From: Gammaproteobacteria bacterium
GTDB taxonomy: Bacteria > Pseudomonadota > Gammaproteobacteria > HK1
NCBI GenBank assembly: GCA_022824305.1
Contig: JAJEAD010000059.1
Coordinates: forward strand, 62,001-126,000
DNA: 64,000 nucleotides
Direction of reading: 5' to 3'
Part shown: piece by piece, positions 25,976 through 34,162 of the stretch
How positions within the stretch are numbered: position 1 is the stretch's first letter
Layout: each line of letters begins with the position of its first letter
Notes under the pieces: model-generated
The model's input: the letters and a program-made list of their open reading frames with translations, nothing else
Database searches by the model: none
What the model was told of the DNA's origin: nothing
Program-made: the position numbers and the translations under genes

Positions 25976-26300
25976 CGTTGTCTCCTAACGTTTCGAGTCC
26001 CTGTGACCCTCAGGCGCGCCGGGCGCGCTTCGCAACGGGATGCGGGACGGCGTCGACGGACGCCGCTCGACATCTCGGCCCGGAGCACGGGAGGAGGCTA
26101 GCACCGAGCGGTGACGGTAGCGAGCCCCGAATGGGGCCCTCCGGACGGGGCGCCTCGCGGCAGGGCGGAGGAGTGCAGCGCCGCGGGCACCGATTGCGAG
26201 CGCGCTCGCGCCGGAGAGCGGGCCGGCGTCCATCGGATACAGTGCATGGCCCCGCCGTACGCTGCGGCTATCATCCATCGGGCAACACGGGAGGCGGGAG
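25976..26300. other. 325-base intergenic region between divergent genes
   Basis: Lies between the Tat-exported binding protein (minus) and the amidase region (plus) and should carry promoters for both. GGGAGGCGGGAG at 26290-26301 is a strong ribosome-binding site for the small frame at 26301. No gene was recognised. Confidence 0.5.
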
Positions 26301-26438
26301 ATGCCGGAGTTCGACCTGGTGGTGAGGGGCGGTCGCGTCGCGGCCGGGACCTTCAACCTTCCCAGGGCGCCCTCGGCGCGCGCCGATTGTCGTCCGCCAA
26401 CTGACGCTGCGCCTCTACCACCCGGAGCATCCCGATGA
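26301..26438 (+). pseudogene. N-terminal scrap of a hydantoinase-type amidohydrolase, overlapping the amidase start
   Basis: A 45-codon frame begins MPEFDLVVRGGRV, which is exactly how dihydropyrimidinases and related amidohydrolases begin. It then runs into unrelated Pro- and Ala-rich sequence and stops in an ATGA overlap with the amidase start. It has a strong ribosome-binding site. I read it as what is left of a deleted amidohydrolase; its ribosome-binding site may still help translation of the amidase by coupling. A functional leader peptide is the alternative. Confidence 0.4.
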
Positions 26439-27871
26439 CCGCTTTCGATTCCGCAACCACGCTCACTCACATGCTCGAGACCCGGCAGACCAGCGCGCTC
26501 GAGATGCTCGACGAGTGCCTGGCCCGCATCGAGCGCATCGACGCCGATACGAATGCCCTTTGCTGGCTGGATGCCGAGGGGGCGCGGGAGCAGGCCGCCT
26601 CCATCACCGAAGCGCCGGACGAGCGCAGACCCCTGCTCGGCATCCCCATGACCGTGAAGGAGGCGTACGACCTCGCCGGTTCGCCGACCACCTGGGGGGT
26701 CGATGCCTTCGCCGACAACATCGCGTCGACCGATTCGGTCGTGGTGGAGCGATTGAAGCGGGCCGGCGCCGTGGTGTTCGGCAAGACCAACGTGTCGGTC
26801 ATGCTGGGCGACATCCAGAGCTACAACCGCATTTACGGGACCACCAACAATCCCTGGAACCTGGCGCACACTCCCGGCGGATCCTCGGGAGGGTCCGGCG
26901 CGGCACTCGCGGCCGGACTCTCGGTCCTCGAGATGGGTTCGGACATCGGCGGCTCCATCCGCACGCCGGCGCACTACTGCGGGGTGTTCGGTCACAAGCC
27001 GACCTGGGCCCTGGTCCCGTCGCGCGGCCATGGGTTGCCGTACATGGTCTCGGAGCCGGACATCGCGGTAGTGGGTCCGATGGCGCGTTCCGCCTTCGAC
27101 CTGGAATCGATGCTTGGAGTTCTCGCGCATCCGGACGCGCTCGCCAGCGCCGTTCGCTACGAGCTGCCGACGCTCGCGGGTCGAAGTCTCGGGGACTTGC
27201 GGGTCGCGGTGTGGAGCAACGACGAGGTGGCGCCGGTGACCCGCGAGATCGCCGGCCGGGTGGAGCGCGTTGCCCAGGTGTTTCGCGACGCGGGCGCGAC
27301 GGTGGACGATGAAGCGAGGCCCGTGCGCAGCGCCCATAGCCACGACGTCTACCATCGGCTGCTCTTCGCCTTCATCGGCGCCGGCGAAGGCACGGATGAG
27401 GAGTACGAAGCGCGCCGGCGCAAGGCGGCCGCGCTGGCGGCCGGGGACAACAGCGAAAGGGCGCTCGAGCTGCGTGCCTCGACCATGGATCACCGGACCT
27501 GGCTCGGTCTCAACAGTGAGCGCGATCGATTGCGCTGGGCCTGGCGGGCGTTCTTCCAGGACTACGATATCGTGCTCGCGCCGCAGACCGCTACCCCGGC
27601 GATGGTCCACGATCACCGTCCCTTCAGCGAGCGGACCATCGATGTCGACGGCGCGACCCAGCCGTACTGGCAGCAGATCTTCTGGGCGGGACTGCCCGGC
27701 ATCGCGCATCTGCCGTCCACGGTGATACCGACCGGGCCCGGTGACGCCGGGCTGCCGATCGGGGTTCAGATCATTGGACCCGCGTACGGGGACCTGGTAA
27801 CCATTCAATGCGCGCAACTGCTCGAACGCGAGGGCTTCGCCTTCGCGGCGCCACCGGCGTACGCGGGCTGA
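26435..27871 (+). CDS. amidase (amidase-signature family)
   Basis: A 478-residue amidase-signature hydrolase. The Ser-cisSer-Lys triad is visible as Lys in IPMTVKEAYDLAG, Ser in HTPGGSSGGSGAALAAGL and the nucleophile in GSDIGGSIRTPAHYCGVFGH. These enzymes hydrolyse diverse amides to acid and ammonia or amine. The ATG overlaps the stop of a small upstream frame. Adjacent are a binding protein with a Tat signal (divergent) and a luciferase-like oxidoreductase (convergent, 24 bases away). Together with the DMFase-like pair, M20 and PuuE-like proteins it adds to an amide-degrading repertoire; substrate unknown. Confidence 0.93.
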   Translation: MTAFDSATTLTHMLETRQTSALEMLDECLARIERIDADTNALCWLDAEGAREQAASITEAPDERRPLLGIPMTVKEAYDLAGSPTTWGVDAFADNIASTDSVVVERLKRAGAVVFGKTNVSVMLGDIQSYNRIYGTTNNPWNLAHTPGGSSGGSGAALAAGLSVLEMGSDIGGSIRTPAHYCGVFGHKPTWALVPSRGHGLPYMVSEPDIAVVGPMARSAFDLESMLGVLAHPDALASAVRYELPTLAGRSLGDLRVAVWSNDEVAPVTREIAGRVERVAQVFRDAGATVDDEARPVRSAHSHDVYHRLLFAFIGAGEGTDEEYEARRRKAAALAAGDNSERALELRASTMDHRTWLGLNSERDRLRWAWRAFFQDYDIVLAPQTATPAMVHDHRPFSERTIDVDGATQPYWQQIFWAGLPGIAHLPSTVIPTGPGDAGLPIGVQIIGPAYGDLVTIQCAQLLEREGFAFAAPPAYAG

Positions 27872-27895
27872 GAGTGACTCGTTCGAATCGGCGTT

Positions 27896-28690
27896 TCATG
27901 CGGTTCCGCGTGCATCGCGCCATGCGAGCCACCGCTTGACCACCCCGAAGTCGAACTCCGGCCCCGCGACCCCGATCGTTATCTCGTCGGCGCCGGCGTC
28001 GGCGATCGCATCGGCCAGGTGCAGCGCCTGCGAATCCAGTCCGATGGATCGGTCGATGGCCCCGGGGTCGCGTCCGACTCTCGCGCACCAGGCGTCGAGA
28101 ACCGCGTTCTTGTGCCGCACCTGCTCGACGGGGGAGCGCTTTCCGGTGCTGTCGCTCCCGGACCCGTGCCAGATGTCGGCGTGCTCGGCGGTGAGGCGCA
28201 ACGTAACCTTCTCGCCGCCGCCTCCGATCATGATCGGCAGCGGACCGCGGGGCGGCGGGTTGAGCTTGCCGAGCCGCGCCTTCATGCGCGGTATGGCCTC
28301 GCCGAGGTCGCGCAGCCGGCTCGCCGCGGTCCCGAACTCGTAGCCGTACTCGTCGTAGTCCCGTTCGAACCACCCCGAACCGATGCCGAGGATGAAGCGC
28401 CCTCCCGAGATGTGGTCGATGGTGCGGGCCATGTCCGCGAGCAGCTCCGGATTGCGGTACGAGTTGCACGCGACGAGCGGTCCGAAGCGGATCGTCGAGG
28501 TCGCCTCCCCGAGCGCGGCGAGCAACGAGAAGCACTCGAAATGCGCGCCATCGGCATCCCCGGACATCGGGAAGAAGTGGTCCCAGGTGTAGACGCGATC
28601 GGCGCCGAGCTCCTCCGCGGTGAGGAAAGCGCGCCGGATGTCGGCGTACTCGCAATGCTGGGGATACACCTGGATGGCAATTCTGGTCAT
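27896..28690 (-). CDS. luciferase-like (LLM class) oxidoreductase, second copy
   Basis: A 264-residue member of the F420/FMN-dependent LLM family. Motifs are RVYTWDHFFPMSGD, IRFGPLVACNSYRNPELLAD, ISGGRFILGIGSGWFERDY (the typical flavin/F420 loop), PLPIMIGGGGEKVTLRLTAE and a C-terminal AGADEITIGV. It is shorter than the copy at 4.7 kb and belongs to a different subfamily. It follows the NHL-repeat and SDR genes on the minus strand, so the three may be co-transcribed. Substrate unknown. Confidence 0.9.
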   Translation of the reverse strand: MTRIAIQVYPQHCEYADIRRAFLTAEELGADRVYTWDHFFPMSGDADGAHFECFSLLAALGEATSTIRFGPLVACNSYRNPELLADMARTIDHISGGRFILGIGSGWFERDYDEYGYEFGTAASRLRDLGEAIPRMKARLGKLNPPPRGPLPIMIGGGGEKVTLRLTAEHADIWHGSGSDSTGKRSPVEQVRHKNAVLDAWCARVGRDPGAIDRSIGLDSQALHLADAIADAGADEITIGVAGPEFDFGVVKRWLAWRDARGTA

Positions 28691-28790
28691 GGGCTGAAGT
28701 CCTGTCGGAGGTCGGGGACGAGGCGGTTGAGTGCGACCCGGCGAAGGCGCGGAGCGGGAGTCCGCCGTCCCGGGCGCCGCCCCTCTCGAT

Positions 28791-29672
28791 TCAGTCTACC
28801 TGCAAGGCGAGGCGGGTAATGCGCGAGGGGCGCACCTCGGCGATGAACAGGTTGCCCTTCGAGTCGCCGTAGACGCCGTGCGGCGTGTTGAGGCTCGGGC
28901 GGCACCGGCCGAGCATCTCGCCGCGCTCGGTGAATGCCGTGAGTCTCGGTGTCTCGTCGGTGACGTGGACGATGCCCTGCGCGTCGACGTAGATGTCGGC
29001 GGGGTTGTAGAGGTCGTCCCATTCCTCGAGGTAGCGGCCCTCGGGGTCGAAGACCTGGACCCGGCAGTTCTCGCGGTCCGCGACGAGCACCCGGCCGTCG
29101 GGGAGCGCCCACACCGCGTGGGGGAGGCGGAACTCGCCCGGGCCGCCGCCGGGCCGGCCCCAGCTTCCGAGCGGCTCGCCCTCGGGCGAGAAGCGGTGGA
29201 TGCGGGAGCCGCCGTAACCGTCCGAGACGTAGATGTCCCCGTTCGGCGCGACCGCGACGTCGCTCGGGTGATTGAAGGGCTCGAGCGGGCGGTGCCGCTC
29301 GCCCAGGGTCAGCAGGAGGCGGCCCCCGGCGTCGAAGGCGCAGACCTGGTGCGCGTCGCGGTCCGGTATGAAGGCGACATCGTCGGGGGTGATGAAGATC
29401 CCGTGCGCATCCGCCATCCATTCCCCTCCGAACGAGCGCAGGAAGCGGCCTTCCGGGCTGAACACGACCACCGGATCGAAGGGCTCGGGATCCGCGACCG
29501 CGTCGCGGCGCCGCACCGCGTAGACGTTGTCCCGTGAACCGACGCCCACGTGGGAGACCTGGCCGAGCGTCATCCCGTCGGGCAGCTCGCCCCAGGGCCG
29601 CTCCACCCGGTAGCGCCGTTCTCCCAGCCGGACGAAGAGCCGGTCGGTCAGGTGGGGCGGCGGCGCCGTCAT
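28791..29672 (-). CDS. NHL-repeat six-bladed beta-propeller protein
   Basis: A 293-residue propeller with repeated NHL units: VSHVGVGSRDNVYAVRRRD, FFRSFGGEW-like strands (FLRSFGGEWM), HGIFITPDDVAFIPDRDAHQ, LEPFNHPSDVAVAPNGDIYV, PHAVWALPDGRVLVADRENC, PADIYVDAQGIVHVTDE and NTPHGVYGDSKGNLFIAEVR. Each unit has the ...P.gvav...g.vyVaD... pattern seen in peptidyl-alpha-hydroxyglycine amidating lyases and SMP-30-like lactonases. There is no signal peptide. In bacteria these are annotated as amidating-lyase-like but function is largely unproven. The SDR gene ends 31 bases upstream, suggesting one transcript. Confidence 0.87.
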   Translation of the reverse strand: MTAPPPHLTDRLFVRLGERRYRVERPWGELPDGMTLGQVSHVGVGSRDNVYAVRRRDAVADPEPFDPVVVFSPEGRFLRSFGGEWMADAHGIFITPDDVAFIPDRDAHQVCAFDAGGRLLLTLGERHRPLEPFNHPSDVAVAPNGDIYVSDGYGGSRIHRFSPEGEPLGSWGRPGGGPGEFRLPHAVWALPDGRVLVADRENCRVQVFDPEGRYLEEWDDLYNPADIYVDAQGIVHVTDETPRLTAFTERGEMLGRCRPSLNTPHGVYGDSKGNLFIAEVRPSRITRLALQVD

Positions 29673-29703
29673 GCGCGCAAGCCCCTTCGAGCCGCCGTTG
29701 CCG

Positions 29704-30465
29704 TCAAATCGCGAGGTAGCCGCCGTCCACGACCAGGGTGGTGCCGGTGACGTAGCTCGCTTCTCCGGAGGCGAGGAAGAGGGCGGCGCCGACCATTTCC
29801 GCAGGCTCCGCCGGGCGGCCCATGGGGATGTGCCGTACGGTTTCCGCCGTGTAGCGGCGGCCCTCCTCGGTGTCGCGGGGGGAGAGGTTGGTGTTGGTGA
29901 GTCCGGGCGCGAGGGCGTTCACTCGCACCCCCGACGCTGCGAGGTCGACCGCCATTCCCCGGGTGAGCATCCTGCCCCCGCCCTTCGAGGCGAGATAGGG
30001 GGCGCAGTGCGGCTGGGCCACGCCCTCGAGCTGGGAAGTGACGTTGATGATCGTGCCGCGGCCGCGCTCGGCCATGTGGCGGCCCACCACCTGGGCGCAG
30101 AGGAAGAGGCCCTTGAGGTTGACTGCGAGCACGCGGTCCCAGTCCTCGTCCGTGACGTCGAGGAAGGAATCTCTCGCCGAGATGCCCGCCGCCGATACCA
30201 GCGTGTCCACGTTGCCGAATCGTTCCCGCGCAAGCGTGAGCATCGTCTCGACCTGGCTGCGCTCGCTCACGTCCACCGCGATCGCGAGCGCCTCCCCGCC
30301 TGCGGTGCGGATTCGCTCCGCGGTGGCCCGAACTCTCTCCGCCCGGATGTCGGCGCAGGCGACACGCGCGCCCTCGCGCGCAAAGCCCGTCGCGATCGCC
30401 TGCCCGATGCCGCTGCCGGCTCCGGTCACGATCGCGGTCGAGTCGGCGAGGCGGGCGGTCGACAT
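29704..30465 (-). CDS. SDR-family NAD(P)-dependent oxidoreductase
   Basis: A 253-residue classical short-chain dehydrogenase. VTGAGSGIGQA is the cofactor motif, CADIRAE suggests an Asp that would favour NAD, and LVSAAGIS is the NAG-type motif. The catalytic pair is in CAPYLASKGGG (YxxxK), with a Ser in NVTSQLEG. APGLTNTNLSP and the C-terminal VTGTTLVVDGGY complete the family pattern. ATG 30465 (MSTARLADS) was chosen; the frame is open further upstream but that part is dissimilar. First gene of the probable SDR, NHL, LLM minus-strand transcript. Divergent from the DUF262 gene. Confidence 0.93.
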   Translation of the reverse strand: MSTARLADSTAIVTGAGSGIGQAIATGFAREGARVACADIRAERVRATAERIRTAGGEALAIAVDVSERSQVETMLTLARERFGNVDTLVSAAGISARDSFLDVTDEDWDRVLAVNLKGLFLCAQVVGRHMAERGRGTIINVTSQLEGVAQPHCAPYLASKGGGRMLTRGMAVDLAASGVRVNALAPGLTNTNLSPRDTEEGRRYTAETVRHIPMGRPAEPAEMVGAALFLASGEASYVTGTTLVVDGGYLAI

Positions 30466-30648
30466 TGGATCAACATACCACGTGCGAAGCGAAGCGGCCG
30501 TAGCGGCGGCGCGGATCAGAGATGCATGGGCACCGTACAGTGTTCGCGGGCGGAGCGCCCGGCAGCTCCGGGTCGTGCGAACTTCGCGGATTGCCGTAGC
30601 GGGGACACTCCCCAGGTCGGGCGCGCGAGGTTGGCATGAGCAGGTCGC

Positions 30649-30677
30649 TTGACTCTCGGAGACGACCGGCCCATTTT
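30649..30677 (+). promoter_or_regulatory. weak sigma70-like promoter candidate for the DUF262 gene
   Basis: TTGACT at 30649-30654 is a good -35 hexamer. Seventeen bases on lies CATTTT (30672-30677), a poor -10. It is placed 65 bases ahead of the DUF262 start, in the divergent intergenic region. Only the -35 is convincing. Confidence 0.25.
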
Positions 30678-30742
30678 CGCCCCGTTCCCCTCTCGGTCGG
30701 TGTGCACAGTGGTGCCAGTCGGCCGGATCGAATGAAGCAGTC

Positions 30743-32446
30743 ATGAGCCGGACCAACGTGCTGAACACGGCCACCGTCAACTATCTGGAGTTGATAGCCA
30801 ACGGCAAGACCTATCGGGTTCCGCCTTACCAGCGCGACTACGCCTGGACGGAAGAGGAGTGGGAAGACCTCTGGAACGACATCCTCGATCTACGTCAGCA
30901 GCCCGAGGGACGCCACTACATGGGGGCGCTGGTCGTTCACGGACAGAGCGACCGCGAGTTCACGGTCATCGACGGACAACAGCGCCTGGCGACCATCGGC
31001 GTCCTCTCCCTCTCGGTCATCGACAAGCTGCACCGGATGGCCGACCAGGGAATCGACGCGGATCGAAACCGGGAGCGCGCCCGGGAGCTCAGGAACCGCT
31101 TCGTCGGCGAAAAGGACCCTGCGTCCCTCGTGGAAATCAGCCGCCTCAATCTGAGCAGGGCTGACGACGCCTTCTACCAGGACTACCTCGTCCAGCTCAG
31201 GAATCCGCCCAATCCACGCGGCCTGCCGGAGTCGAACGGCCTGCTGTGGAAGTGCTTCGGCTACTTCTCGGCGCAGCTCGATGCACTGGAGGATCTGCAG
31301 GAGGACGGTGAGGCCCTTGCCAGACTCCTTTCCGAGACGGCCGCACGATGCCTGCTATTCATCCTGATCACGGTGGACGACGAGCTCGACGCGTACACCG
31401 TGTTCGAGACGCTGAATGCTCGTGGCCTCGAGCTCACGACGGCCGACCTGCTGAAGAACTATCTCTTCTCCAGAGTGCGCGTGCCACCTGACCTGGAATC
31501 TCTGCAAAGGCGGTGGCATGCGCTGCTCTCCACCGTCACCGCCGAACGTTTCTCCGAGTTCCTGCGCTATCACCTTCTCTGCGAACAGGCGGGAATACGC
31601 AAAGAGCGATTGTTCAAGCTGATACGTGATCGAGTCACCACCTCGCAGCAGGTCTTCGATCTTCTCGATGCGCTGGAAACCCGCGCAGAGCTTTTCGCCG
31701 CGCTTGGCGACAGCAGTCACGAGTACTGGATGGAGCGACCGGATGCCAAGCCATACGTTCGCGAACTCATCCTCTTCCGGGCCCGGCAGGTGACGCCGGT
31801 CCTCTTCGCTGCGTGGGAGCGCTTTACTCCCGACGACTTGGTGCGCATGCTGAAGCTCATCAGTATCGTCTCGTTCCGCTACATGGTCAGCGGCCGCAAT
31901 CCGAATGCGCTGGAGCCCGTATACCACGTTGCGGCAAGGGCAATCCTCGAGGGGAAAGCGCTCCGGCCGGGTCCAGTCTTCGCCCGCCTGCGTTCCGTCT
32001 ATGTGGAAGACGGCGCCTTCGAGGGCAGCTTTGCTGCGATGCCGCTCAATCCCCGGGGACGCAAGAGGCTGCTGAAGTACATCCTCTGCCGGCTGGAGGA
32101 AGACGCCGGGGGCATCCCCCGGCATCCGGAAGCCGAGCCCGCTTCGATAGAGCACATCCTCCCGCAGAATCCACCGGGTGATTGGAGGGAGACGTTCTCC
32201 GCGTTGGAGATGGAAGCGGCGGTGGACCGCATCGGGAACACGACACTCCTCGAGCCGGCTGTAAATCGCAGGGTCGGAAGCGCGCCATATCCCGAAAAAC
32301 GTGCCGCCTATGAGAGGAGCGCCTACGCACTGACCCGACGAGTGGCCGAGATGGCTCCCGAGGAATGGAACTTTGCGCTGGTGGAAGCGCGCCAACAACA
32401 GCTCGCGGAGCGTGCCGTGCAGGTTTGGCGCTCAGACTTTGTCTGA
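30743..32446 (+). CDS. DUF262-DUF1524 protein (GmrSD-like restriction nuclease)
   Basis: A 567-residue protein with an N-terminal DUF262 ParB-like domain and a C-terminal DUF1524 HNH-like nuclease domain. YRVPPYQRDYAWTEEEWEDL and the nucleotide-binding FTVIDGQQRLATIGVL (Asp77-Arg81) are canonical for DUF262/GmrS. AYTVFETLNARGLELTTADL is the second DUF262 motif. SIEHILPQNP (His471) and RIGNTTLLEPAVNRR with a later Lys/Arg-rich YPEKRAAYERS are the DUF1524/GmrD hallmarks. Fused GmrSD proteins restrict modified phage DNA. It stands alone, is less GC-rich than its neighbours and was probably acquired. No methylase or companion defence gene is adjacent. Confidence 0.92.
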   Translation: MSRTNVLNTATVNYLELIANGKTYRVPPYQRDYAWTEEEWEDLWNDILDLRQQPEGRHYMGALVVHGQSDREFTVIDGQQRLATIGVLSLSVIDKLHRMADQGIDADRNRERARELRNRFVGEKDPASLVEISRLNLSRADDAFYQDYLVQLRNPPNPRGLPESNGLLWKCFGYFSAQLDALEDLQEDGEALARLLSETAARCLLFILITVDDELDAYTVFETLNARGLELTTADLLKNYLFSRVRVPPDLESLQRRWHALLSTVTAERFSEFLRYHLLCEQAGIRKERLFKLIRDRVTTSQQVFDLLDALETRAELFAALGDSSHEYWMERPDAKPYVRELILFRARQVTPVLFAAWERFTPDDLVRMLKLISIVSFRYMVSGRNPNALEPVYHVAARAILEGKALRPGPVFARLRSVYVEDGAFEGSFAAMPLNPRGRKRLLKYILCRLEEDAGGIPRHPEAEPASIEHILPQNPPGDWRETFSALEMEAAVDRIGNTTLLEPAVNRRVGSAPYPEKRAAYERSAYALTRRVAEMAPEEWNFALVEARQQQLAERAVQVWRSDFV

Positions 32447-32812
32447 GGGGTGCAGGCCGCGCTTTTCGTGAGCGCCAGATGCTTCCCAAGGTTCGACGCA
32501 CTGCCGGTCGTTCCGGGCGACACGGCCTCTCCTGTGTTTGAAGACTGCGACCGCGACTGCGAACGTCGATGATCTGCTTCGATACGGCGCACGTTCTCAA
32601 GTGCTTCGTGAAGCGGTTCGGTCGGGAGAATGTGCGGTGTTCGCGAGCAGGCACGGCCGAACCCAAAGGGAGAGAAGGCGCCGCTCGGGGTCGGTGCCCC
32701 TGGACGGTGACGGGAGACCGGCAGCCGACCGGGAATCGATGCGTCTGAATGCGCGGGCATCGTCGTCGAGGGGATAGAATCAGCGGCAACTCCGGGGCAA
32801 GGGCGACCGCCC
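32447..32812 (+). other. 366-base gap, no gene seen
   Basis: Between the DUF262/DUF1524 gene and the RND adaptor gene. Several short frames exist on both strands but none has recognisable sequence. No repeat or clear promoter was found; the boundary of any inserted DNA carrying the DUF262 gene may lie here. Confidence 0.5.
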
Positions 32813-34162
32813 ATGAGTCCGACTTCGCGCGCGCCGCGCCGCTGGCTCTTCCTGGTTCCGCTCGGAATCGGTCTTGTTGCCGCCGCCTGGCTGCTGGGGA
32901 GCGGGCAGGAGCCGCAGCACGCTCCGGAGCGGGAGGTCGCGCGTCCCGTGCGCGTCATCGAGGCTCCCTTCCTCGCGGCGGTGCCGCGTGCCGTCGGCTA
33001 CGGCAGCGTGGAGCCGGGCAAGACCTGGCAGGCAATTGCGGAAGTCGATGGACGGGTGGTCGAAGTCCACGACCGGCTCGAGACAGGGGCGATCCTCGGC
33101 GCGGGGACGGTGCTGCTTCGCATCGACCGGACTGACTACGATCTCGCGCTCGCGGAGGCGCAGGCGGACCTCCAGGCCACCGAAGCGGAGCTCGCCGAGC
33201 TCACGGCGCGCGAGGAGAACGCCCGCGCGTCGCTCGCCATCGAACGCGAGGCCTTCGAGCTCGCGACGGCGGAGCTCGAACGCCAGGAAAAGCTCGCGGC
33301 GCAGGGAGCGATCTCGCGCTCCTCGCTCGAGGGCCAGAAACGCGATGCGCTCGCTCAGCGCCAGAGGGTGCAGGCGGAGGCCAACATGCTGAACCTCGTG
33401 CCGGCCGAGCGCCAGGTGCTGCAGGCGCGGCTCGCGCGCCTGCGGAGCCTCATCGCCGCCGCCGAGCGCGACATCGAGCGCACGACCGTCACGCTGCCCT
33501 TCGACGGGCGGGTGGCCGGACTCGAGACCGAGCTGGGCCAGGTGGCGACGCGAGGGCAGGCGCTCGTGGAGGCGCACGGTATCGCGGTGGCGGAAGTGGC
33601 CGCGCAGCTTCCCATTTCGCACGTGCGCGAGCTCATTCCGGCCGCGGACGGGCCGGGTGCGGACATCACTTCCCGGAGTCTGAGCGACCTCTTCGGCATC
33701 AGCGCCACCGTACGGCACCCGGAGGTGAGCGGAGTCTGGCCGGCGCGCTTCGCCCGGATCAGCCCGACCATAGATGCGAGGACGCGCACCGTGGGGGTCA
33801 TCGTCGAGGTCGACGAACCCTACCGGGGAGCACAGCCCGGCGTGCGGCCGCCTCTCGTCAAGGGCATGTTCGTGGAGGTGGAGCTCTCCGGGCGTCCCCG
33901 CGAGGCGGTCGTGATCCCGAGCGGCGCGGTGCATGGAGGAGCGGTGTACGTCGCTGCGGACGAGGACCGGCTCGCGCGCCGGCCCGTCGAGGTGTCGATG
34001 GCTCAACCCGCCTTCCTGGCGGTGGCGAAGGGCGTCGAAGCCGGCGAGCGGGTCGTCGTCTCCGATCTCTTCCCCGCCATCGAGGGCATGCTGCTCGATC
34101 CCGTTGAGGACGCCGCCGCGCTTGCCGAGCTCGCCGCGGACGCGACGGGAGCCGGCCCTTGA
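32813..34162 (+). CDS. RND efflux periplasmic adaptor (HlyD/AcrA family)
   Basis: A 449-residue membrane-fusion protein. WLFLVPLGIGLVAAAWLLGS near residue 10 is an uncleaved signal anchor. The first lipoyl half-motif is GKTWQAIAEVDGRVVEVHD with GAGTVLLRIDR; a coiled-coil hairpin (ELTAREENARASLAIEREAF to AERDIERT) follows, then VTLPFDGRVAGLETELGQVA and the membrane-proximal domain with VVIPSGAVHGGAVYV. It links the inner-membrane RND pump to an outer-membrane channel, which is not encoded here. Its stop overlaps the permease start (TTGA), so the two are one operon. Confidence 0.94.
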   Translation: MSPTSRAPRRWLFLVPLGIGLVAAAWLLGSGQEPQHAPEREVARPVRVIEAPFLAAVPRAVGYGSVEPGKTWQAIAEVDGRVVEVHDRLETGAILGAGTVLLRIDRTDYDLALAEAQADLQATEAELAELTAREENARASLAIEREAFELATAELERQEKLAAQGAISRSSLEGQKRDALAQRQRVQAEANMLNLVPAERQVLQARLARLRSLIAAAERDIERTTVTLPFDGRVAGLETELGQVATRGQALVEAHGIAVAEVAAQLPISHVRELIPAADGPGADITSRSLSDLFGISATVRHPEVSGVWPARFARISPTIDARTRTVGVIVEVDEPYRGAQPGVRPPLVKGMFVEVELSGRPREAVVIPSGAVHGGAVYVAADEDRLARRPVEVSMAQPAFLAVAKGVEAGERVVVSDLFPAIEGMLLDPVEDAAALAELAADATGAGP

